Shown in pieces: positions 6,923-14,173 of a stretch of 14,946 nucleotides of DNA. The notes beneath the pieces are model-generated. The model did no database searches, was not told the DNA's origin, and was given only the letters and a program-made list of their open reading frames with translations. A program made the position numbers and the translations under genes. The DNA comes from Rubrivivax sp. (GTDB taxonomy: Bacteria > Pseudomonadota > Gammaproteobacteria > Burkholderiales > Burkholderiaceae), in the NCBI GenBank assembly GCA_004211235.1, contig SEEY01000026.1:1-14946 (forward strand), given 5' to 3'. Each line of letters begins with the position of its first letter. Position 1 is the first letter of the stretch.

Positions 6923-9670
6923 TCACTTGAACTGGTAGTTCGCGGTGACGTACCAGAAGCGGCCACGCGGATCGACGAAGGAACCGGCGTAACCCGTCAC
7001 GTGCGAGCCATAGCTCGACACGGCCGTGAACGGCGGATCCTGGTCGAAGACGTTGCGCGCGCCCAGGCGCAGGGACAGCGTCGACGTGGGCTTCCAGCCC
7101 ACGGCCATGTTCCAGCGGCTGCTGTCCTTGACCTTGTGCTCCACGGACGGGCCGACGTTGGCTTCGACGAGGCCGGCCGACTCGGTCCAGCCCTTCACGA
7201 AGACGTTGTCCAGCGTCACGTTCCACGCACCGAGGTTCCAGTCGAAGGCCAGTGTGTGCTGCCACTTCGGCACCGGCTGCACGCCAGCGCCGTCGCCGGC
7301 CGTGCCCTCGTAGGAAACGAACGGCGTGTCCTTGCCGTTCTGCTGCTTCCACTTCATGACATAGGTGCCGGAGAAGCTGGCGCCCAGACGGCCCATGGAG
7401 CCGAGACTCCAGTTGGTCTTCACGTCCACGTCGATGCCGTTGGTCTTGAGCTCGCCGAGATTCTCGACGGGCGTCTCGATATAGCTGACGAATGCCGGGC
7501 TGGGCGCGGGCAAGCGGTGGATGCGGCTCTTGTAGCGCGTGTACAGCGTCGAGTCAGCCATGATGGCGTCACCGCCGATGACGCCGATCTGATCCTTCTT
7601 CTGGATGTTCCAGTAGTCGATGGCAATCGACAGGTCGCGCACCGGCTCGAAGACCGCGCCGAAGGCGAACTGACTCGACTTCTCCGCCTTCAGGCTGGGG
7701 TCGCTGGACAGGCGCACGTTGAACTGCGTTTCGCAACGCGGATCGTTGGCCTGGCCGGCCGGGCATTCCGGGTCGACCAGCGAATTGGCGGTGTTGGTGA
7801 AGGACGTGGGGCTGTTCACGTCCCACAGCGTCGGCGCGCGGAAGCCGGTGCCGACGCTGGCGCGCAGCAGCACTTCCTTGCTGGGCTGGAAGCGCAGCGC
7901 GGCGCGCGGGTTGAAGCTGCCGCCGAAGTCGCTGTACTTGTCGTAGCGGGCTGCGAAGGTCGCCTCCCAGCCCTTGGCGAACGGCAGGGCCAGCTCGCCG
8001 AAGACAGCGTAGATCGTCCGCGACGCGGTGGTGTTGGGCACGGTGCCCTCGCCGCCGATGTGCAGGCCCAGCTCATAGTCCGGATTGACGGCACGGTCGT
8101 CCGCCTTTTCCTTGCGCACGTCGGCGCCGAGCGCCAGCATCATCGGGCCGCCGGCCATCGTCATCAGTTCGCGGCTGGCCTTGGCATCGAAGGCATACGT
8201 CGTGCTCTTGGATCGGCGCATCGGGCCTTCCATGCGCGCACGGTTCAGCGCGGCCAGGCCGGCTTCGTCCTGCGGGCCGAAGGGGTTGATGATGCCCTTG
8301 GCCAGCTCGGTGATGAAACGACCTTCGTGGATGTAGTTGAAGTAGTCCAGCGAGCCCTTAGCCTGTGACAGCGTCAGGCCGGCGTCATAGTCCCAGCCGC
8401 TGAAGACGCCGGAGGCACCGGCGACGAGGCGGGTCTGCTCGTTGAGCGTGTCGTTGGTGCGCGGCCCCACGGGCACGGCACGCATGGCGATTTCGGTGAA
8501 GCCACCGCCGAGGGTGTCGAACTGCGCCGGCGTGTAGCCCAGGCTGGTCAGCAGCGCGGTCGGGAAGTACTTGCTGCTGATCGGCAGCGCGAACGACGGG
8601 TAGGTGCCGTCAGGCTTCACGTGGCCGGCCGTCGAGTCGATGGGCACCGCGGCAACGCGACCGATGGAATGGTTGCGCGCATAGCTGGCCTCGAAGAAGA
8701 CCTGCGAGTCCTTGCCGGTGTCGATGGTCAGGCGGCCGAAGGCGTCGGCCTTGGTCGAGTCGGGCAGGTTCTCCTGCGTGGCCGGGTAGATGAAGCGGCA
8801 GCGCTTCTTGGCCGTGCCGTTGGGCGTTGTGGTGCTGAGCGTCTGGATGGTGTTGAAGTCCGGGTCGCAGGCACTGAAGCCGGCGCCGGCGTTGGCGTAG
8901 GCGCCCGGGGTGATGTTGAAGTCGACCAGGCGGCCGGGGAAGGAGCGGCCCGAGGTCGGGGGATCGGAGCCAGGAACTTCCTCCAGACCGCGCAGGTACC
9001 ACTTCTGGTCGAGCGAGCTGATCTTGGTCTGCTTCTTGATGTTGGCGGTGACCAACAGGTTGTAGCCGTCGGTGGCCAGGGCGCCCATGCCGAAGGCAAC
9101 GGTGGCGCCGGTTTCCTTGCCGCCGATGTTCTTCTCGGTGTTGCCGTACTTGAGGGACAACTCGCCCTTGCTGTAGTCCTTGCGGGTGATGAAGTTGATG
9201 ACGCCGCCGACGGCGTCCGTGCCATAGACGGCGGACGCGCCGTCACGCAGTACTTCGATGCGGTCGATGGCCGCAAACGGGATGCTGTTCAGGTCGACCG
9301 ACGAATTGCCGCCGATGGAACCGAAGGCGAAGTTGGACAGGCGTCGGCCGTTGAGCAGCACGAGTGTGGAGTTGGGGCCGAGGCCGCGCAGGTTGGCGAA
9401 GCTTTGCGAGTAGCCCGCGCCTTGCGTGCTGTCGGATTGCAGAGCCGTGTTTGCACCAATGCGGCGCAGGATGTCTTCGACGTTGGTGACGCCCGACTTC
9501 TCGATCTGCTCGCGCGTGACGACCGTCACCGGCAGTGCCGTTTCAGATTCGACGCGCTTGATGGACGAGCCGGTGATCTGGATGCGCTCGAGCTTCTGGC
9601 TTTCTTGAGCCATTGCCTGAGTCGCCACCAATGCCAGGACGGCACAGGTGATCGTGGTGGTTTTGAACAT
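6923..9670 (-). CDS. TonB-dependent outer-membrane receptor
   Basis: Ligand-gated outer-membrane transporter of 915 residues. It has a signal peptide at 1-21 (MFKTTTITCAVLALVATQAMA, cut before QESQ), a TonB-box-like ERIQITGS at 28-35 and a plug domain to about 165 (ALPVTVVTREQIEKSG, NLRGLGPNSTLVLLNGRR, IDRIEVLRDGASAVYGTDAV, GGVINF). The rest is a beta-barrel with RASVGTGFRAPTLWDV at 603-618, ARNVFDQDPP at 871-880 and a terminal strand ending FWYVTANYQFK. Two spaced cysteine pairs (C268/C291 and C636/C646) probably form disulfides in outer loops. The ATG at 9670 starts the signal peptide and has AGGAG 5-6 bases upstream; the frame is open to 9802, but that part is not protein-like. The substrate is unknown. 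The downstream Ton operon and upstream peptide-type ABC importer suggest peptides or peptide-based chelators. Confidence 0.95.
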   Translation of the reverse strand: MFKTTTITCAVLALVATQAMAQESQKLERIQITGSSIKRVESETALPVTVVTREQIEKSGVTNVEDILRRIGANTALQSDSTQGAGYSQSFANLRGLGPNSTLVLLNGRRLSNFAFGSIGGNSSVDLNSIPFAAIDRIEVLRDGASAVYGTDAVGGVINFITRKDYSKGELSLKYGNTEKNIGGKETGATVAFGMGALATDGYNLLVTANIKKQTKISSLDQKWYLRGLEEVPGSDPPTSGRSFPGRLVDFNITPGAYANAGAGFSACDPDFNTIQTLSTTTPNGTAKKRCRFIYPATQENLPDSTKADAFGRLTIDTGKDSQVFFEASYARNHSIGRVAAVPIDSTAGHVKPDGTYPSFALPISSKYFPTALLTSLGYTPAQFDTLGGGFTEIAMRAVPVGPRTNDTLNEQTRLVAGASGVFSGWDYDAGLTLSQAKGSLDYFNYIHEGRFITELAKGIINPFGPQDEAGLAALNRARMEGPMRRSKSTTYAFDAKASRELMTMAGGPMMLALGADVRKEKADDRAVNPDYELGLHIGGEGTVPNTTASRTIYAVFGELALPFAKGWEATFAARYDKYSDFGGSFNPRAALRFQPSKEVLLRASVGTGFRAPTLWDVNSPTSFTNTANSLVDPECPAGQANDPRCETQFNVRLSSDPSLKAEKSSQFAFGAVFEPVRDLSIAIDYWNIQKKDQIGVIGGDAIMADSTLYTRYKSRIHRLPAPSPAFVSYIETPVENLGELKTNGIDVDVKTNWSLGSMGRLGASFSGTYVMKWKQQNGKDTPFVSYEGTAGDGAGVQPVPKWQHTLAFDWNLGAWNVTLDNVFVKGWTESAGLVEANVGPSVEHKVKDSSRWNMAVGWKPTSTLSLRLGARNVFDQDPPFTAVSSYGSHVTGYAGSFVDPRGRFWYVTANYQFK

Positions 9671-9696
9671 TGAAACTCCTGATGAGAGAGGGTGGC

Positions 9697-9759
9697 CCGC
9701 AGAGATCCCTGCGGAGCTGGCCGGATGCAGCCAATCCTTGGCCTGAGCGATAGGCTCAG
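9697..9759 (-). other. Two small hairpins in the receptor gene leader
   Basis: CCGCAG (9697-9702) pairs with CTGCGG (9709-9714), and CTGAGC (9743-9748) pairs with GCTCAG (9754-9759); both are perfect 6-bp stems with 5-6 base loops. They lie 27-89 bases upstream of the receptor ATG, within the likely 5' untranslated region. Their role is unknown. I do not recognise a known riboswitch class. Confidence 0.35.
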
Positions 9760-9786
9760 ATTGCGGAGCGTGGAAAGTTTGTCCGC

Positions 9787-9804
9787 GCGTGAGATGAGTC
9801 ACGC
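9787..9804. promoter_or_regulatory. CRP-like dyad upstream of the receptor gene
   Basis: GCGTGA (9787-9792) and TCACGC (9799-9804) are exact inverted arms with a 6-base spacer. The GTGA-N6-TCAC core and spacing are those of CRP/Vfr-type sites (TGTGA-N6-TCACA); the outermost T/A is replaced by C/G. The centre lies about 125 bases upstream of the receptor start. Confidence 0.45.
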
Positions 9805-9881
9805 CCCGGTGAATGTCCCTACGCTTGACTAGACAACCAGCTAAACCCTTGATTCCAAAGGATTCATCCCCTTCCGGCCGA

Positions 9882-9899
9882 CTAGGGGGAAGGCCCTAG
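9882..9899. promoter_or_regulatory. CTAGGG-N6-CCCTAG dyad upstream of the receptor gene
   Basis: CTAGGG (9882-9887) and CCCTAG (9894-9899) are perfect inverted arms with a 6-base spacer, just after the end of the ABC ATPase gene and about 220 bases ahead of the receptor start. There is no T-tract, so it is not an intrinsic terminator. An operator for an unidentified regulator is the simplest reading. Confidence 0.35.
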
Positions 9900-9920
9900 A
9901 CGTTGCCACCACGCGACGGG

Positions 9921-11753
9921 TCAAGTGACGGAAGTCAGCAGTCGGGGTACCGCGGCCAGCAGTCCGCGGGTGTAGACCTCGCCAGGATGACCGAGCACGT
10001 CCATACAACTGCCCTGCTCGACGAGGCGTCCGCGCTGCATCACGGCGATGTCGTCGGCGATGTATTCGACGACGCCGATGTTGTGGGTGATGAACAGAAA
10101 GGCCAGGCCCTGCTCCCGTTGCAGCTCCCGCAGCAGGTTGAGGATCTGGGCCTGCACGGACACATCGAGCGCGGACGTCGGCTCGTCGCAGACGATCAAT
10201 CGGGGCTCGACGGCCAACGCCCGGGCGATGGCAATGCGCTGCCGCTGGCCACCTGAAAACTCATGCGGCCAGCGCTTCAGCGCGTCTGGGCGCAAACCCA
10301 CCTGCTCGATGACGGTGCGCACCCGCTCGCGTCGCGCACCAACATCGAGCTCAGGCCGCAGCGCTGCGACGCCCTCCTCCAGCAGGTCGGCGACACGCAT
10401 GCGCGGGTTCAGCGATGCAAACGGATCCTGAAAGATCATCTGGATGCTGCGCCGCGCCTGCACCAGCGAACTGCCGTGAAGCTGGAACAGATCCTGGCCG
10501 TCCAGCAAGGCCTGGCCCGTGATGACGGCCTGCCGGCGCAGCAGCTGGACGATGGCCTTGCCCGTCGTCGTCTTGCCGCAGCCCGACTCGCCGACAAGGG
10601 CGAGCGTGCGACCCTGCCTGAGCTGCAGGCTGACGCCATCGACCGCATCGAAGTGCCGCGGGCCGCGGTGAAACAGGGGCGCCTTGAGTGCGAAGCGCAC
10701 GCGCAGATCGCGCACGTCGAGCAGCACGGCGCCTTCGTCTGCAGGCACCGGCGACGGCAGCCTGGCCGTGGCCGGCAGGCGAGCCAGCGATTCGCCGGGC
10801 TGGCTGTACAGCAGGCAACGCACCTGGTGCTGCGAGCCTTCTTCCGTGAGCTCGGGCGGCGTCCCGGCGCAGTGGCGCATCGCCCGGTCGCAGCGGGGCT
10901 CGAAGCGGCAGCCGGCGAAGTGCTGCGACAACGGCGGCACGCTGCCGGCTATGGCCGCCAGCGGCTGTTGACGCCGCGCCGCATCGGGCAGGGCCTGCAG
11001 CAGCAGCCGGGCGTAGGGATGCTTCGGCGTTGCGAAAAACTCCTGCGCCGGCGCCACCTCGATGATCTGGCCGGCATACATCAGCGCGACGCGATGGGCC
11101 ATGCCGCTGACTACCGCCAGGTCATGCGTGATGAGCAGCACGCCGAGCTGACGCTCGCGTTGCAGGTCGCGCAGCAGGTCGAGGATCTGCGCCTGGATGG
11201 TCACGTCCAGCGCGGTGGTCGGCTCGTCGGCGACGAGGAAGTCGGGCTCGGCGGCCAGCGCGATGGCGATCATCACGCGCTGCTTCTGGCCACCGGAGAG
11301 GCGGAACGGGTAGTCGTCGATGCGCCGCTCGGGCTCGGGAATGCCGACGCGGGCCAGCCAGTCGAGGGCCTTGGCGCGTGCCTGTGCGCCGCGCAACGCG
11401 GTGTGCGCCTCGATGGCCTCGATGATCTGGTCGCCGACGCGCATGACCGGGTTGAGGCTGGTCGACGGCTCCTGGAAGATCATCGCCACGCGCCCGCCGC
11501 GCACGGCGCGCATGCGGCGCTCGGGCAAGGCGAGCAGGTCCTGTCCGTCCAGCCGCACCGTGCCGTTAACGACGCGGCCGTTCTCCGGCAGCAGACGCAT
11601 CAGCGCCAGCGCCGTCATGCTCTTGCCGCAGCCGCTTTCGCCGACGAGGGCAAAGGTCTCGCCGCGTGCCAGGCTCAGCTGCATGCCGGCAATGGCGCGC
11701 ACCAGGCCGGCATCGGCCTCGAGCTCGACCTGCAGGCCGTCGATCTCAAGCAT
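9921..11753 (-). CDS. Fused OppD-OppF type peptide ABC importer ATPase (two nucleotide-binding domains)
   Basis: Cytoplasmic motor of a peptide/nickel-type importer, 610 residues with two complete ATPase domains. Domain 1 has Walker A GESGCGKS (38-45), signature LSGGQ (152-156), Walker B FLVADE (172-177) and H210. Domain 2 has GESGCGKT (388-395), FSGGQ (499-503), LIVCDE (519-524) and H557. Between them is the oligopeptide-type extension with C282, C288, C295 and C313, the four-cysteine pattern linked in DppD/OppD proteins to a [4Fe-4S] cluster. The second domain lacks this extension. The ATG at 11753 overlaps the permease stop by eight bases and follows GGGGAG. The layout resembles YejF and GsiA. 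No clear intrinsic terminator follows, so read-through into the receptor gene 250 bases later is possible. Confidence 0.95.
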   Translation of the reverse strand: MLEIDGLQVELEADAGLVRAIAGMQLSLARGETFALVGESGCGKSMTALALMRLLPENGRVVNGTVRLDGQDLLALPERRMRAVRGGRVAMIFQEPSTSLNPVMRVGDQIIEAIEAHTALRGAQARAKALDWLARVGIPEPERRIDDYPFRLSGGQKQRVMIAIALAAEPDFLVADEPTTALDVTIQAQILDLLRDLQRERQLGVLLITHDLAVVSGMAHRVALMYAGQIIEVAPAQEFFATPKHPYARLLLQALPDAARRQQPLAAIAGSVPPLSQHFAGCRFEPRCDRAMRHCAGTPPELTEEGSQHQVRCLLYSQPGESLARLPATARLPSPVPADEGAVLLDVRDLRVRFALKAPLFHRGPRHFDAVDGVSLQLRQGRTLALVGESGCGKTTTGKAIVQLLRRQAVITGQALLDGQDLFQLHGSSLVQARRSIQMIFQDPFASLNPRMRVADLLEEGVAALRPELDVGARRERVRTVIEQVGLRPDALKRWPHEFSGGQRQRIAIARALAVEPRLIVCDEPTSALDVSVQAQILNLLRELQREQGLAFLFITHNIGVVEYIADDIAVMQRGRLVEQGSCMDVLGHPGEVYTRGLLAAVPRLLTSVT

Positions 11754-13182
11754 CCGGGGCTCCCCGGCGCAGGAAGACGCGCGGCCGGGCCGAGCGCGCC
11801 TTGGGGTCGAAGGCATCTCGCACGCCGTCGGCGAAGAGGTTGGCCGCCAGCACCAGGACCACCATGAAGGCAAAGGCCGCGGCGAAGCTCCACCACACGA
11901 CCGGGTCGCGGGACATCTCGGCGCGGGCCAGGTTGATCATGCTGCCGAAGCTGCTCGTCGTCGGGTCCACGCCGACGCCGATATAGGTCAGCACGGCCTC
12001 GTAGAGGATCAGTTCGGAGAAGCTGAGCACCAGCGTGATGAGCACCAGGTGCATCACGTTGGGCACGATGTGCCGGGCCATGATGCGGAGGTCGCCGACG
12101 CCGAAAGCCGTTGCCGCCTGCACATAGTCCAGCTCGCGCAGCTTGAGCGTCTCGGCGCGCACCAGCCGGCACAGGCCCGCCCAGCCGGTCAGGCCGAGGA
12201 TGAGGCAGAGCACCAGCATCTTCAGGTCGGAGCGCTCGGCAGCCGTCTCGAAGAGCTCGGGGTTCTTGTCGAAGAACACCTGCACCATCAGCACGCAGGC
12301 GGCGATCAACAGCACATTGGGCACGGCGTTGAGCGTCGTGTAGATGTACTGGATGACCTCGTCGACCCAACCCTTGTAGTAGCCGGCCAGCACGCCCAGC
12401 AGCAGCGCCAGCGGCAGTGTCGCCAGCGTCGACAGCGCGCCGATGACAAAGGCCGTGCGCACGCTTTTCAGCGCCTGCACGAGCACGTCGTTGCCGGTGC
12501 GGTCGGTGCCGAACACGTGGTAGTGCGGCATCAGCGCCATCACGGGGCCGGCGAGCAGCAGCGCGAGGGTCAGCGTGAAGAGCACGGCGCGCAGCGGGTA
12601 GGTGGTGCGGTCGGCGGCGAGGTCGGCCAGCGCATGGCGCCAGCCGTGGTGGCGGCGGGCCAGCGCTGCGCCAGTCAGCGCGACGAAAAGCCCAGCGAGT
12701 GCGAGGCCACCGCCCAGGCCCAGCACCGTGCGGCGCGCCACGTCGCCGCGCCACTGCGTGGCCGGGTCGCTCAGGTGCGCGCCGCCGAACTTGAGCCGCG
12801 GGAAGTCGCGCGCGGCCTGGCCCTGGGCGTCCACGAAGCTCTCCTTGTTGAAGCCGTGCGTGCCCAGCGGCACCGAGTAGCTGACTTCGCGCATCGCGGT
12901 CTGCGCCTCCAGCAGCAGATCCAGTGTGGACAGCGTGCGTGTGTCGTAGACCGTGCCGCCGCCGGACGTCTGCAATGCGCGGCGCAAGTGGATGCTGTCG
13001 GCCAGCGTGACGAGTAGGAACAGCGCCATGACGACGCCGGCGCAGGCGGCGACAGGGTCGCGTAGCACCCGGCGCCAGGTCGAGCGCAGCGTGGCCTGGC
13101 CGCGCACGCGCAGCACATAGGCCGCTCCGGCGGCCACCATCAGCCACAGCGCGAGGTCGGTCCAGAGCAGCACGAACTTCAT
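11746..13182 (-). CDS. OppC/DppC/YejE-like ABC permease with an enlarged N-terminus
   Basis: Inner-membrane permease, 478 residues, compared with about 300-340 for usual OppC/YejE proteins. The C-terminal two thirds are canonical: HVFGTDRTGNDVL (222-234, the HxxGTDxxGxD motif), membrane helices from about 243 on, and the EAA loop DYVQAATAFGVGDLRIMARHI (352-372), which contacts the ATPase. The first 220 residues hold helices at about 5-24 and 45-63, a likely periplasmic segment at 64-150 and further helices at about 152-172 and 198-218, so there are extra segments relative to the family. The ATG at 13182 lies seven bases after the OppB-like stop with GAGG overlapping that stop. A longer frame reaches 13230 but overlaps the upstream gene. 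Confidence 0.9.
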   Translation of the reverse strand: MKFVLLWTDLALWLMVAAGAAYVLRVRGQATLRSTWRRVLRDPVAACAGVVMALFLLVTLADSIHLRRALQTSGGGTVYDTRTLSTLDLLLEAQTAMREVSYSVPLGTHGFNKESFVDAQGQAARDFPRLKFGGAHLSDPATQWRGDVARRTVLGLGGGLALAGLFVALTGAALARRHHGWRHALADLAADRTTYPLRAVLFTLTLALLLAGPVMALMPHYHVFGTDRTGNDVLVQALKSVRTAFVIGALSTLATLPLALLLGVLAGYYKGWVDEVIQYIYTTLNAVPNVLLIAACVLMVQVFFDKNPELFETAAERSDLKMLVLCLILGLTGWAGLCRLVRAETLKLRELDYVQAATAFGVGDLRIMARHIVPNVMHLVLITLVLSFSELILYEAVLTYIGVGVDPTTSSFGSMINLARAEMSRDPVVWWSFAAAFAFMVVLVLAANLFADGVRDAFDPKARSARPRVFLRRGAPDA

Positions 13183-13189
13183 GGCTGCC

Positions 13190-14173
13190 TCAACCCAGCC
13201 GCACGCGGGGATCGACCCACGTGTAGGCAATGTCGATCAGCACGTTGCTGGCGATGTAGAGCAGCGCGCCGAGGAAGACCATGGTCCGCACGATGGCGAA
13301 GTCCTGCCCGGTGATGGCCTCGATGACGAAGGCGCCGAGGCCGGGGATGCCGAAGAAGCTCTCGAACACGAGGCTGCCGAGAAAGACATACGGCAGGTAG
13401 CTGCCGGCGCTCGTGATGATGGGAATGAGCGCATTGCGCAGCACATGGCGGCTGAGCACGCGGCCCTCGGACAGGCCCTTGGCGCGGGCGGTGCGCACGT
13501 AGTCCTTGCCCAATTCCTCAAGGAACATCGCCCGGTACAGCCGCGCCTCGCCGCCCAGCCGCGACAGCAGCGACAGCAGGATGGGCAGCGCCAGGAAGCG
13601 CACCGCGTCCAGCCCCGGCGCAAAGCCGTTCATCGGCACCAGCCGCAGCACCCGGGCGAACAGGAACTGGCCGACGATGATGTAGAACAGGCTGCTGATG
13701 GACAGCATCAGCACGCACAGCACGACGCCCCAGAAGTCGATGCGCGTGTGCCGGAAGAACACCAGCAGCAGCGAGAACGCGACGCTGACGACGACCTGCA
13801 GGATGAACAGCGGCAGCGCCAGCGCCAGGCTCACGCCCATGCGAACCTTGATCTCGTGGCCGATGTTGATGGCCTGGCGCGCGTCGCTCTTGCCGAAGTC
13901 CAGCGCGAACAGGCTGACCGAGCGCTCCCACAGGATGGTGTGCGTGAAGCGCTCGCCGCCCTGCCGGCCGGCGTCGTAGTACAGCGGCTTGTCATAGCCG
14001 CGCTCGGTCTTCCAGGTTTCGATCTGGGCCTGCGTGACGCGCTTGCCGCCAATGTTCAGCCGCGCCATGTCGTCGGGCGTGTTGACCGAGAAGAACAGGA
14101 AGAAGGTGAATAGGTTGACGCCCACGAGGATGGCCAGGCCGTAGCTGAGGCGCCGCAGCATGAAGCGCAGCAT
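13190..14173 (-). CDS. OppB/DppB/YejB-like ABC permease
   Basis: First permease subunit of the importer, 327 residues, a normal family length. One helix at about 8-29 is followed by a periplasmic loop to about 112 and then five more helices. The EAA loop is DYVRTARAKGLSEGRVLSRH (224-243); FFGIPGLG (273-280) and the C-terminal YTWVDPRVRLG are hallmarks of the OppB/DppB family. The ATG at 14173 overlaps the stop of the binding-protein gene in a TGATG arrangement, showing translational coupling. It pairs with the OppC-like permease downstream to form the translocation channel. Confidence 0.94.
   Translation of the reverse strand: MLRFMLRRLSYGLAILVGVNLFTFFLFFSVNTPDDMARLNIGGKRVTQAQIETWKTERGYDKPLYYDAGRQGGERFTHTILWERSVSLFALDFGKSDARQAINIGHEIKVRMGVSLALALPLFILQVVVSVAFSLLLVFFRHTRIDFWGVVLCVLMLSISSLFYIIVGQFLFARVLRLVPMNGFAPGLDAVRFLALPILLSLLSRLGGEARLYRAMFLEELGKDYVRTARAKGLSEGRVLSRHVLRNALIPIITSAGSYLPYVFLGSLVFESFFGIPGLGAFVIEAITGQDFAIVRTMVFLGALLYIASNVLIDIAYTWVDPRVRLG

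Noticed and set aside
6899..8368. 489-codon plus-strand frame opposite the receptor gene
   Set aside because: The minus strand encodes an unmistakable TonB-dependent receptor across the same bases; the plus frame has no family features.
9860..9899. Intrinsic terminator after the ABC operon
   Set aside because: CCTTCC/GGAAGG can pair around a 12-base loop, but no T-run follows, so it cannot be called.
10263..13017. Long plus-strand frames opposite the ABC ATPase and permease genes
   Set aside because: Antisense shadows produced by high GC at the third codon position; rich in Arg, His, Gln and Ala.
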